Part shown: positions 51,701 through 60,900 of the stretch, in pieces
How positions within the stretch are numbered: the first letter of the stretch is position 1
Layout of the letters: every line of letters begins with the position of its first letter
From: G965279335 sp965279285
Lineage (GTDB): Bacteria > Pseudomonadota > Gammaproteobacteria > DSM-16500
Assembly: GCA_965279285.1 (NCBI GenBank)
Contig: OZ257147.1
Location: 620,001 to 684,000, forward strand
DNA length: 64,000 bases
Direction of reading: 5' to 3'
Translations under genes and position numbers: made by a program
The notes under the pieces: model-generated
What the model saw: the letters and a program-made list of their open reading frames with translations, nothing else
Databases searched by the model: none
Told to the model about the DNA's origin: nothing

Positions 51701-53850
51701 CTTTGAATATTTTCAAGCGCAATTTTGGTGACGACCATTGGAGGGTAGCTCAAGCGTTAAATGATTATGCACTGATTTGCGGTGAGCTAGGCGATACAGA
51801 AAAAAAGAAAAACCTTCTTGAACAAGGTTTAAAGATTCAAGAAAAATATTATGGTTTTGATCATTGGAGAATAGTTATTACATTAACAAATCTTGCAGCC
51901 GCCTATGGTGATTTAGGCAAAGGAAATGTTGCAAATAGCTTGCTAGAACGGGCTTTGAAAGCTGGAGAGCAACATTATGGTATTCATTATCATAAACTTG
52001 CTAATATATTAATGAATATTGCAGCTAACTATGGTCAATTAGGTGAGACACAAAAAAAGAAAAATTGTTTATTGCGCACTATAGAAATTCAAACGCAACA
52101 TTATGGTATTGGTGATTGGCGGCCAACAGATGCAAGGGCAGAGCTTGCAGCTGTTGACGATGAATTGGGTGATACTCAAATAGCAAAAAGTTTATTGCAA
52201 GATATTTTAAAAACCCAGGAGAAACATTATGGTTTTGATCACTGGAAGCTTGCGGGTACCATTTGTAAACTTGCCAACACTTTCGCAAAAGAAGATCCTA
52301 AAACTGCAAAAACATTTTATGAGCGTGCTTTAAAGATTGAAGAACAACATTATGGTTATAACCATTGGCAAGTAGCTGCTACGTTAATGAATCTTGCAAA
52401 TACTTATGGCGAACTGGGTGATGAAACAACCAATCAATTACTACTCAAGAGAGCTTTGAAGATTCAAGAGAAACATTATGGATTAGATCATAGCGAGGTG
52501 GCGATAACTGTGCTTAATTTAGCTATGTCTTGTGCTGCAATAAAAGACTGGCCAAATGCTTATTTATTTGCTGATCGTGCTTGCCGTAGTTTTACCATAA
52601 CTTACAAAAATTCTAATCATCCTTATGTGCAAAAAGCCAGTAAATTATTACAGCAATTAACACAGTTTTTCTCATCTCAAGCACCACAATTATTGATGCG
52701 GTTAACGCAACATATTAATCAAGAACAGTTAATAAAGGCTTTGTGCAAATCTGAGATATTAGAGCTTTTAGAGAAACGAAGTTTTGCTAGTGTACGCCAA
52801 TTATTTCAGTTACAACATGCTGATTATGACAACTATGAGCTGCATTTTGCTTTAGGGCAACAATATATTCACAAGCAAAATACGCTAGGAGCAATAAAAC
52901 ATTTCCAAATTTCTATGGAGCTTGCAAAACAAGCGGGTTGTGATAGGTCTGAATTAGCAAATATCCAGAATAATTTAGGAAGTCTTTATCATTGTTATGC
53001 TTGTGAACAGAAACCAATTAATAATATTAGCGTAGTGCAAGATGCACTCAAGCAAAGTAATGACCATTTTAAGCAAAGCTTACAATTAGATCTCCACATC
53101 CAACATTTTACTGCGTATGCTAATTATTTGTTACAGCAGGATTGTATTGTAGAAGCAATACAACAATTAGAGAGAGTTTTAAACATAAATAAATTAGCAA
53201 TGGCATCCGATGTGGCAACAGAACAATATCGAACACTTGAGCAAGATGGCAAATTGAATTATGGCGGTTTGGAATCTTTAACCTTGGACACAAGGTTACA
53301 AATGGAACTTGATTTTTGGCAAGAAATTGATATTAAAGCAACTACCTTCGCATATTATTTATTAATCACTGCTTATCACCAGCAAAATAATGTTGAAGCG
53401 GCACGCAAAATTGTGATGAAATTTCAACAAATTGCCGTTAAAGAAAATGATCCGCTGACATTTTCTTTACTAGGACATACGCAACAATTAATTAAGGATT
53501 ACACAAGTGCTGCAGCTAGTTATCAGCAAGCATTCAAGCTAATGCCGGGTTATATAGTTGCTGAACGGCAGTTAAAACAGTGTCAAGCTTTATTGAGTGC
53601 TTCGGTCGCTCAATCACAATCTTCTCAAGCAGCGGCAGATGCTAAAGGTAGTGGTGATAGCAAATTAAGTCTAGCCAGCTTAGCTGCCATTTTTTCATCT
53701 GCTGCAACGGCAGCAGCACCTGCAGATCCGCAACCGTTAAATTCTGCAACAGCTGTAGCAAATTCAGTGCCTGTGGCTGCTTCTGACAATAAAGATGCGA
53801 AGGTTAATGCAAAAGTGGATGGAGATAAAAAATCTGGAGTGCGTCGATAG
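45718..53850 (+). CDS. Giant NTase / double NB-ARC / extended TPR protein (array gene 4)
   Basis: The longest member, 2710 residues, starting behind a perfect AGGAGGAAGT. NTase motif at 231 (ALGSLAREEITPYSDIEFG); insert VGTLRFAHPTN near 640 followed by a second, inverted repeat copy; NB-ARC 1 P-loop at 831; NB-ARC 2 P-loop at 1375; TPRs with YG/HW linkers about 1750-2310, then a second, different TPR block about 2330-2640 (LHFALGQQYIHKQN..., FSLLGHTQQLIKDYTSAAAS). The tail is Ser/Ala-rich and ends like array gene 3. The N-terminal 150 residues match gene 3 almost exactly, while the NB-ARC 1 region matches gene 1, so the gene is mosaic. The extra TPR block suggests a larger or different recognition surface. 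Confidence 0.85.
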   Translation: MQRSPSTLTIESRPIKSPEYFRFREQLKTATELQQDVPLDIVINYLGPDLGLIDRLQRAAENTLLLAQDKTGSHQAYECILQMAFYYQAAWALAKRYQLANYYPAIVEQLKNLEQVFPKLAFEVVSLHDEKQMIIRDFQLHYQNNNQHKKTLLAIRDFAKKQLKIYQEQSNNSDLKMMTSGAAPKPVSMQAIYSNISQKIRTLFTAIISESIVQYQKLTGVYSPCAYSFIALGSLAREEITPYSDIEFGILIEDKLNDSINNKNKVYFRNLCRLINFKLLALAETPANFISKEFGEKVGALLGAEKHALIPKGFCFDAFIAGGYKNPLGKRDEKGELIFELIGTPSELADYQDEKHYGEKGKLVSELLLPGSLTQARLIISSQTNEQLLKQYEQKVSAYLNQRAKQLWGKPLDSSLNLTLYQARALELLVADIGRFRPKLGKQEEGGRSFAAKHDLYRLPNMMFDQLALYFNLTETNLWEQLNALASSTTAARPALFNAAATKNLARAIDRVTENRLAAYLALEEQAENAELTDDPEKALTGSLQQKVFYLPKEAVFDLYRTLIPFWYAMRSFRDSKGQDINVFNHPVFGNFYTKAPWVEANMQLLLQGHPQALELLLPELKKILASPSVTINVDEKNPVGTLRFAHPTNAPEKSLVGWTKEHSDVSTMRDSKVEQALIFYMAGQAYLESNSALTEVQDYLTRALTLFQNNNKILYSAEILHCYLGLSWGSWLQQNSASAKSHHAKALQLIQTQFGKGHPYYAECKKLDSYLQQKPGQIPNLKLPERIGNWHIPPDNQHFVGRTETLKKLTAHFKPAQAGMKICFLSTISGLGGIGKTQVALKFLHHSGHDYALRLWFRAEQEHTLLQDYIELAERFRLMAMGERLSKEEVIERVKKYLENNPDWLAVYDNATNYVSIKQFLPTRGGHVVITTRYSKETLNNELKNEKAINALTLEIDKFIPEEALQYLKEMTERSGVEEEQAMHALAKELDYLPLALAQAAAYIKRGGITIQDYRERYKTSQQYLLKNKLLPADSHSLPVATTWETTLRAIQEEEQNAGESPLALAVLQAMSYVYADQIPQSLLAQWLKVTHLVTEKDMQSQLKKVLDRLATYSMIQKNDSKNEIENTVSIHRLVQEVIRSRGLQQQVSGNLKLKFDEKTAEAKINSDAKSAVINYNKVDNKIAIPQPKSKSEEEKKKEQEKEVALDQAFHLKQQSKRIYQQSEQNIPSKPIDFKIAEDALRRSIAIYQQYKDSYAGELCDTFLDLALLLHAQGTNQSQQAAQKCLADAKQSLVRSYGKADAKQSRCKTVEWYLDAKRDNSIFAVKTYASFDTWQLPPNNNEFFVGRESLIEKLNQHCKPNQAYQMLVLSAVSGLGGVGKTQLAIYYLYHAKHQYNLRVWFRAENASLLLSDYRSFAKEFDLIPVDEKTPKEEIIGSVKRYLERHPDWLAVYDNAGSRDEIREFLPTKGGHLIVTTRRQEYDDVGIKVAVDVFTEQEAVAYLKKLTGITNQEKEMAELAKTLGYLPLAIGQAGAYIKKQKMTVQQYLNNFKQSAVKLLEAQQLALDNRSETVATTWNISLKAIEQDEEKNNEPHLSLPVLQAMAHLDPEDIPRDILEKWLRDQKLVVDTDFARLALDKVIGRLLDYSLIYVNIDNKTVSIHRLVQEVIRMGILSAISKPAEVLIIHKDRVILAENHISIIKFLDGLATSLSNNFVKSTQAIEDERRKKTLFPHAETLIQHYDQQKLLNAPPSFLLSVLLSYVAQVLSEQLGNASRAQGYQERALKISEQHHGPSHWKLAAPLLNLAINHGELGKEQEKRLLLERASEILEGHQGKYPPELINTITMSLANSYGALGDTKKRKFLLEILLEIFEAQYGVSHLAIVNLLTNLADVYGEFGRVDDAKCLLERALKILKQHYGANHWRVAKLLGSLATAYGELGDMQTKKQLIESAIAILKQQYGVDHWEVANLQGMLGDVYYNLGNTKVAIALLENSLNIFKRNFGDDHWRVAQALNDYALICGELGDTEKKKNLLEQGLKIQEKYYGFDHWRIVITLTNLAAAYGDLGKGNVANSLLERALKAGEQHYGIHYHKLANILMNIAANYGQLGETQKKKNCLLRTIEIQTQHYGIGDWRPTDARAELAAVDDELGDTQIAKSLLQDILKTQEKHYGFDHWKLAGTICKLANTFAKEDPKTAKTFYERALKIEEQHYGYNHWQVAATLMNLANTYGELGDETTNQLLLKRALKIQEKHYGLDHSEVAITVLNLAMSCAAIKDWPNAYLFADRACRSFTITYKNSNHPYVQKASKLLQQLTQFFSSQAPQLLMRLTQHINQEQLIKALCKSEILELLEKRSFASVRQLFQLQHADYDNYELHFALGQQYIHKQNTLGAIKHFQISMELAKQAGCDRSELANIQNNLGSLYHCYACEQKPINNISVVQDALKQSNDHFKQSLQLDLHIQHFTAYANYLLQQDCIVEAIQQLERVLNINKLAMASDVATEQYRTLEQDGKLNYGGLESLTLDTRLQMELDFWQEIDIKATTFAYYLLITAYHQQNNVEAARKIVMKFQQIAVKENDPLTFSLLGHTQQLIKDYTSAAASYQQAFKLMPGYIVAERQLKQCQALLSASVAQSQSSQAAADAKGSGDSKLSLASLAAIFSSAATAAAPADPQPLNSATAVANSVPVAASDNKDAKVNAKVDGDKKSGVRR
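47634..47721. repeat. Inverted pair of palindromic repeats inside coding sequence
   Basis: A standard copy at 47634-47663 (minus orientation) is followed by a diverged plus-orientation copy at 47686-47721 (GTAGGGTGGACAAAGGAG...). Both are translated in frame: VGTLRFAHPTN, then VGWTKEHSDVSTM. It is the only coding site with the back-to-back arrangement seen between genes. Confidence 0.85.
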
Positions 53851-53886
53851 TACCAGTAAGGTTAAATGCTTGTGATTTGTTAAGTG

Positions 53887-53906
53887 ATACGTTACACTTA
53901 ACGTAT
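53887..53906 (+). promoter_or_regulatory. HigA-type operator palindrome
   Basis: ATACGTTA-CACT-TAACGTAT is a perfect 8-bp inverted repeat that runs into the ATG of the higB remnant (53905). Operators at this place are bound by the HigA dimer in higBA modules. Confidence 0.7.
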
Positions 53907-54182
53907 GATCAAGTCATGGAACCATAAGGATTAAAGATTTTTTTTGATACTGGCAATAAGTCAGGCATTACTGCTAACCATGAAAAACGGCTAAAAGTAA
54001 TCTTACAACGACTGAATGCTGCGTCAAGCCCTGATGATATGAATACACCAGGCATGAAATTTCACAAATTAACGGGTAATTTGAAAGGTTTTTACTCGGT
54101 AACTGTTACTGGAAATTGGCGTGTTATTTTCAAATTTGATAGCACGAATGTAATCAATGTTAACTATATTGATTATCACTAA
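53905..54182 (+). pseudogene. higB: HigB toxin gene with a one-base frameshift
   Basis: ATG gives MIKSWNHKD and a stop after nine codons. The next frame, from 53929, reads LKIFFDTGNKSGI, then KRLKVILQRLNAA, MKFHKLTGNLKGFYSVTVTG and NWRVIFKF, to a stop at 54182. Joined by one extra base near 53928-53930 this is a complete HigB toxin, about 92 residues, with the HKL-x-G...YSV...NWR-x-IF pattern of the family. It lies 18 bp before an intact HigA gene. Either the toxin is dead or the base is a sequencing error. Confidence 0.85.
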
Positions 54183-54200
54183 TCTCGGGAGAAAAAAACA

Positions 54201-54494
54201 ATGGCTATTATACATAATCCCCTACATCCGGGAGAAATTGTTAAAGATGAATTAATTGATGCTACGGGCATGAGCGTGACAGAAGCAGCCAAAAGATTAG
54301 GGGTATCTCGTACCGCTTTGTCTCGCCTTCTGAATGGGCATGCGGGAATCAGCCCTGAGATGGCATTACGGCTATCTAAATTTTTTAGTACTAGTATTGA
54401 GATGTGGATAACTATACAGGCTCAGTACGATACCTGGTTAATTAGCAAACAAAGCAACAAAATCAAAGTCAAACCACTTGATGAAGCTGCTTAA
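54201..54494 (+). CDS. higA: HigA antitoxin
   Basis: A 97-residue XRE protein with the HigA opening NPLHPGEIVKDELIDATGMS, helix-turn-helix TEAAKRLGVSRTALSRLLNG, and ISPEMALRLSKFFSTSIEMW. The ending AQYDTWL...KVKPLDEAA is also typical. HigA neutralises HigB and represses its own promoter at a palindrome such as the one at 53887. GGGAG lies 12 nt before the ATG. The toxin is frameshifted, so this is now an orphan antitoxin. The module sits between two giant array genes in a gap that otherwise holds copied array sequence, so it entered after or during array expansion. Confidence 0.92.
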   Translation: MAIIHNPLHPGEIVKDELIDATGMSVTEAAKRLGVSRTALSRLLNGHAGISPEMALRLSKFFSTSIEMWITIQAQYDTWLISKQSNKIKVKPLDEAA

Positions 54495-54610
54495 GGTTAT
54501 TCTAATCTTTTAGATTGGCACTTTCAGACTTTAAGTGCGAATTTCTGTCTATGAATCTGCCTAAGTAACATTATTCTTAAGCGTTATTTTAGCTAAGAAA
54601 CGAAATTATT

Positions 54611-54800
54611 AGCTGATAAGGCTTTGCATACGCTTTCAGAAATATTTTTAGCTACTGAAGATTATCAAAATACACAGCAACATTGTGAGCAAGCGTTAAA
54701 CTCTGCAGCAGCGGCTGGTTCTGACAATAAAGATGCGAAAGTTAATGCAAAAGTGGATGGAGATAAAAAAATCGATAGTGCCAGTGAGTTAAATGGATGT
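54611..54800 (+). pseudogene. Copied tail of array gene 3 with internal deletion
   Basis: The frame reads ALHTLSEIFLATEDYQNTQQ, then HCEQAL joined directly to NSAAAAGSDNKDAKVNAKVD. These two pieces are separate in array gene 3 (near 45100-45165 and 45465-45540), so about 300 bp is deleted between them. The sequence then runs into a copy of the gap that precedes array gene 4. An ATG-started 64-codon frame is present, but it has no ribosome site and is not a gene. Confidence 0.8.
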
Positions 54801-54908
54801 TGTTGTGTTAATAGCTAAAAAGTGGGATAGTAAAACGGCGCTTTATTTGATTTTGCTGTTTTCAGTCAGGATTAAGTTTGATCATTACATTTTCTGTTAG
54901 GAGGAAGT

Positions 54909-57900
54909 ATGCAAAGGAATCCATCAGCTTTAACTGTAGAGAATCGACCAATCAAATCTTCAGAGTATTTTCGTTTCCACGAACAACTGAAAACAGCCAC
55001 TGAGCTACAGCAAGATGTTCCACTCGATATAGTCATCAATTATTTAGGCCCCGATTTAGGTCTGATCGATAGATTGCAAACAGTAGCAGAGTATACTTTG
55101 CAGTTGGCTGAAGGCCAGAAAGGGAGTCACCAAGCCTACGAGCACGTTTTGCAAACCGTTTTTTATTATCAAGCGATATTAGCGCTGAGTAAGCGTTATC
55201 AATTGGAATATTACCAACCGGTTATTGTTGAACAATTAAAAACTATGGAACGAATATTCCCCAAATTAGTTTTTGAAGAAGTTTCTGTGCATGATGAAAA
55301 ACAGGTGGTTATTCAAGATTTTCAATTAAACTATCAAAATAATAATCCGCATAAAAAAGAATTAACCGCAATTCGCGATTTTGCCAAAAAACAATTAAAA
55401 ATTTATCAAGAACAATCTCATAATTCCGATTTAAAAATGATGACGAACGGCACTGCTCAAAAACCAGTTTCGATGCAGGCAATTTACCGCGATATCAGTC
55501 AAAAGATTAGAACCTTATTTACCGCAATTATTTCCGAAAGCATTGTGCAGTATCAAAAACTCACCGGTGTTTATCCACCATGTGCTTATAGCTTTATTGC
55601 CTTAGGGTCTTTAGCAAGAGAAGAGATCACGCCATATTCAGATATAGAGTTTGGAATTTTAATCGAAGATAAATTAGATGACAGTATTAATAATAAAAAC
55701 AAAGTTTATTTTCGTAATCTTTGTCGCTTAATCAATTTTAAATTATTAGCACTAGCTGAAACACCAGCCAGTTTTATCAGCAAAGAGTTTGGAGAAAATA
55801 TTGGTGATTTATTAGGAGCAGAAAAACATGCTCTTATCCCGAAAGGGTTTTGTTTTGATGCGTTTGTAACAGGTGGATATAAAAATCCTTTGGGTAAACG
55901 TGATGAGAAAGGTGAGTTAGTTTTTGAATTGATTGGCACGCCAAGTGAATTAGCCGATTTTCAAGATGAAAAGCATTATGATGAAAAAGGAAAGTTGGTT
56001 AGTGAACCGCTGTTGCCAGGCTCTCTAACGCAAGCACGTTTAATTATTAGCAACCAAACAGATGAGCAACTATTAAAACAATATCACAAAAAAATATCTG
56101 CTTATCTCAGCCAGCCCGCTAAACAATTATGGGGAAAACCGCTTGATTCATCGCTAAATTTAACACTTTATCAAACGCGCGCATTGGAACTATTAGTCGC
56201 AGACATCGGCCGTTTTCGTCCGAAATTAGGTAAGCAAGAAGAAGGTGGCCGCTCGTTTGCTGCCAAGCATGATTTATATCGGTTACCGAATATGATGTTT
56301 GATCAGCTGGCCTTATATTTTAATTTAACGGAAACCAATTTATGGGAACAGTTAAATGCGCTAGCTAATAGCACAACAGCAATGCGTCCGGTTTTATTTA
56401 ATCCGGCGGCTGCTAAAAATCTAGTGCGTGCGATTAATCAAGTAACTGAATATCGTTTGGCAACATATTTAACGCTAGAAGAGCAAGCAGAAAGTGTTGA
56501 GTTGACGGACGATTTAGAAAAAGCTATGACAGTTTCTAATTCAAATGATTTAGCTCAAAAAGTTTTTTACTTACCAAAAGAGCCTGTATTCGATTTATAT
56601 CGCACCTTAATTCCATTTTGGCATGCTATGCGTGGGTTTCGTGACAGTAAAGGACAAGATATTAATGGGTTTAATAATCCGGTATTTGGTAATTTTTATA
56701 CTAAAGCATCATGGGTTGAGGCAAATATGCAATTATTACTGCAAGGTCATCCGCAGGCATTATCATTATTGCAGCCAGAGCTTAAAAAAATATTGGTATC
56801 GCCATCTGTGGCAATTAATGTTGATGAAAAGGATTCGGTGGGCACGCTGCGCTTTGCCCACCCTACAAATATTACAAATGCCAGGCGTGATTTAGAGGTA
56901 GAACAAGCTTTCATATTCTACATGGCAGGGCAGGCGTATTTAGAAAGTAATTCAGCATTAATAGAAGCACAAGATTATTTAATACGTGCTTTAACTATTT
57001 TCCAAAATAACAATAAAATAATTTATTCAGCTGAGATTTTAAATTGCTATCTAGGATTGTCATGGAGCAGTTGGCTACAACAAGATTCAACATCAGCGCA
57101 GTCACATTACGCTAAAGCTTTGCAACTCATACAAACGCAATTTGGTGAAGGTCATCCTTACTATGCTGAATGCAAAAAGCTTGATTTTTATTTACAACAA
57201 AAACCAGGCCAATTACCCAATTTAAAATTACCAGAACGCATCGGCAATTGGCATATCCCGCCAGACAATAAACATTTTATCGGCCGTACCGAAACCCTCA
57301 AAAAATTAACCGCGCATTTTAAACCAGCACAAGCGGGTATGAAGATATGTTTTTTAAGCACAATTTCTGGTTTAGGCGGTATTGGTAAAACGCAAGTCGC
57401 CTTGAAATTTCTCCATCATTCAGGCCATGATTATGCCTTGCGTTTATGGTTTCGTGCTGAACAAGAGCACACTTTATTACAAGATTATATCGAATTAGCA
57501 GAACGCTTTCGCTTAATGGCGATGGGCGAAAGACTATCTGAAAAGGAAGTGATCAGTAAAGTCAGGAAGCATTTAGAAAATAATTCAGATTGGTTGGCAG
57601 TATATGATAACGCAACGGATTATGCATCTATCAAACCATTTTTACCAACACGCGGTGGCCATGTGGTGATTACCACGCGACGTTCTAAAGAGACTTTAGA
57701 AAAAGAATTGAAAGCAGAGAAAAATATAGATGCAACCACATTAGAGATCGATAAATTTTCACCAGAAGAAGCGTTGGAATACTTAAAGTCAATGACAGAA
57801 CGCGGTGGAGAAGAAGAACAAGCGATGAACGCGTTAGCCAAAGAGCTAGATTATTTACCGTTAGCCTTAGCTCAAGCAGCGGCCTATATTAAACGTCGTG

Positions 57901-60900
57901 GTATTACCACCCAAGATTATCAGGAACGTTATAAAACAAGTCAGCAATATTTACTCAAAGATAAATTACTGCCAGCAGATAGTCACAGCCGTCCCGTTGC
58001 AACTACTTGGGAAGTTACCTTGCAAGCGATTCAAGAAGAAGAACAGAAAGCAGGAGAGCCACCATTAGCTCTCGCGGTATTGCAAGCCATAAGTTATCTG
58101 TATGCAGATCAAATTCCGCAAACGTTATTGGTTCAGTGGCTGAAAATTACCCACTTAACTGATGAGAAAGCAGCGCCAGCACAATTAAATAACGTGTTAG
58201 AGCGTTTAGCAGCTTACTCAATGATTCACAAAAACAATTCAAAAATAGAACTTGAAAATACGGTGAGCATTCATCGTTTAGTACAAGAGGTGATTCGTAA
58301 TCGCGGTTTATCGTTACCAACAAAAGCCAATCCACAGTTGATAAAAGTTGATGATAAAAAGGCGGAAGTAAAAAAAACTCCTGTTCCTAAACCAATAACT
58401 GTTGGCGACAATAAAGTCGATAGCAAAATAGCAGCAACATTATCCAAACCAAAAAGCGAAGAAGAAAAGAAGAAAGAACGAGAAAAAGAAATTGCTTTAG
58501 ATAAAGCTTTTCATCTTAAACAACAAAGTAAAAATATTTATCAGCAGGGCAAGCAAAGTGATTTTAAAGCAGTAGAAGCTACTCTACGTAAGTCGATCGA
58601 AATTTATCAACAATACAAAGACAGTTATGCAGGGGAATTATGCGATGCATTATTAGATTTAGCTTTATTGTTGCACGCTCAAGGTAATGTGCAAAGCAAA
58701 CAAGCAGCGCAAAAGTATTTAGCCGAAGCAAAACAATGTTTAGACAAACCCTATGGCAAAGCAGATGCCAAACAAAGCCGCTGTAAAACTGTAGAATGGT
58801 ATCTCGATTCCAAACGCGATAACAGTATTTTCGCAATTAAAACCTATGCCAGTTTTGATGCCTGGCAATTACCACTTAACAACGATGAATTCTTTGTGGG
58901 TCGCGAATCACTGATAGAAAAGCTCAATCAACATTGCAGACCTGATCAGGCGTATCAGATGTTGGTGCTGAGTGCCGTTTCAGGTTTAGGCGGTGTCGGT
59001 AAAACACAACTCGCTACTTATTATCTTTATCATGCCAAACATCAATACAACTTGCGTGCGTGGTTTCGGGCAGAAAATTCTACTTTATTGCTCGCGGATT
59101 ATCGAAACTTTGCTAAAGATTTTGATCTCATTCCGCTCGATGAGAAAACACCGAAAAAAGAAGTTATCGCAGCAGTCAAACGTTACTTAGAACGCCATCC
59201 TGATTGGTTGGCGGTATATGACAATGCGGGGAGTTATGAAGAAGTCAAAGAATTTTTACCCACTAAAGGCGGCCATTTAATCGTCACCACGCGTCGTCAA
59301 GAATATGACGATGTAGGCATCAAAGTAGCAGTGGATGTCTTTTCTGAACCAGAAGCGCTTGCCTACTTAAAAAAATTAACGGGTATTCAAAACCAAGACC
59401 AGACAATGATTGAATTAGCTAAAACTTTAGGCTGTTTACCGTTAGCCATTGGACAAGCAGGTGCTTATATTAAAGAGCAAAATATTACTATTCAACACTA
59501 TTTAAACGATTTTAAACAGAGTGCTGCAAAATTATTAGCAGCGAAAGAATTAGCATTAGATAATCGAAGTGAAACAGTAGCAACTACTTGGGATATCAGT
59601 TTAAGAGCGATTGAGCAAGATGAAGAAAAAAATAACGAACCGCATTTAAGTCTCCCGATATTACAAGCGATGGCACACTTAAATGAACAGGATATTCAAA
59701 GAGATATTTTAGAAAAGTGGTTAGTAGATCAGAAAAAAGCACCAGACTCTATTGCGGCTAAACTTATATTAGATAAAGTTGTCGGCTACTTAAAGAATTA
59801 TTCACTTATTTATGTTGATATTAATCAGAAAACTGTAAGTATACATCAGTTGTTACAGGAGGTAATTCGCACGAAATTTTTATCTATATCTAGTGAAAAG
59901 GAGGTTGTGTATGTGATGCACGAGGAGAAAGGGATCCAAGCCGATAATAAGATGGAAGTTTGTAAGTGCTTAGATTCTTTAGCGGTTAGTACAACAGAAG
60001 AGTTTGATCGTAAAACATTTGCATTAGAAAATGAGTTACGGCAAAAAGTTTTATTGCCACACCTTGAAAGATTGTTAGATCATTATGAAAATATTGCAAC
60101 AATTAAACCCGCTACTAATAAAGAATTAGCATTATTACTATTAAATATTGGTAATGTTTTATTAAATCAAGGTCAAACTCGTATCGTCAAACAACACTAT
60201 CAGCGAGCCTTACAAATTGGAAAAGCGCATTACGGTGCAAAAGCTCCTTTGGTGGCAAGAATATTAAATAGTCTTGCAAATGTTTATGGAGATTTAGGTG
60301 ATGCAAAAACTCAAAAAATATTGTTAGAAGAGGCATTGAACATCAAATATGAGCAATATGGTAAAGATCATTGGCAAGTGGCAATTACCTTAACAAATCT
60401 TGCTGATGCTTATGGTGATCTGGGTGATACAAAAAAGAAAATAGAACTACTGGAGCAAGCTTTGGTTATCGATGAGAGGCATTATGGTAAAAATCATGCA
60501 GAAGTGGCGATGACTCTTGTCAGTTTGGGTAGTGCTTATGGTGAGTTAGGCGATATGAAAAATATGAAAAAGAAGAAGGCCTTAGTACAGCGTGCATTAG
60601 ACATTGAAGAAGCTTGTTACGGTAAAGAGCATTGGCAAGTAGCTAAAACTCTGAATAGTCTTGCTATTGCTTTAGATGCATTAGGTGATGCTTCTAAGGC
60701 AAAAACTTTGCTAAAGCGGGCTTTAATTATTCAAAAAAAATACTACGGTGAAAAGCATTGGGAAACTGCGATTACCTTGTGTAATCTTGCTAATATTTTT
60801 GGAAGTTTGGCTGATCCCTTGGAGAAGAAAAATCTATTAGAACAAGTATTAATTATTGAAAAATTACATTATGGAGATGACCATTGGCAAGTAGCTACAG

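Noticed and set aside
54570..54610. A fifth PmrA-type box (CTTAAG-N5-TTTTAG)
   Set aside because: The second half-site does not match YTTAAK, and no -10 hexamer follows at the 10-nt spacing seen in the four accepted sites.
54624..54818. A 64-codon ORF as a separate gene
   Set aside because: Its sequence is a copy of the end of array gene 3 with an internal deletion, has no ribosome site, and runs out of frame past the original stop region.
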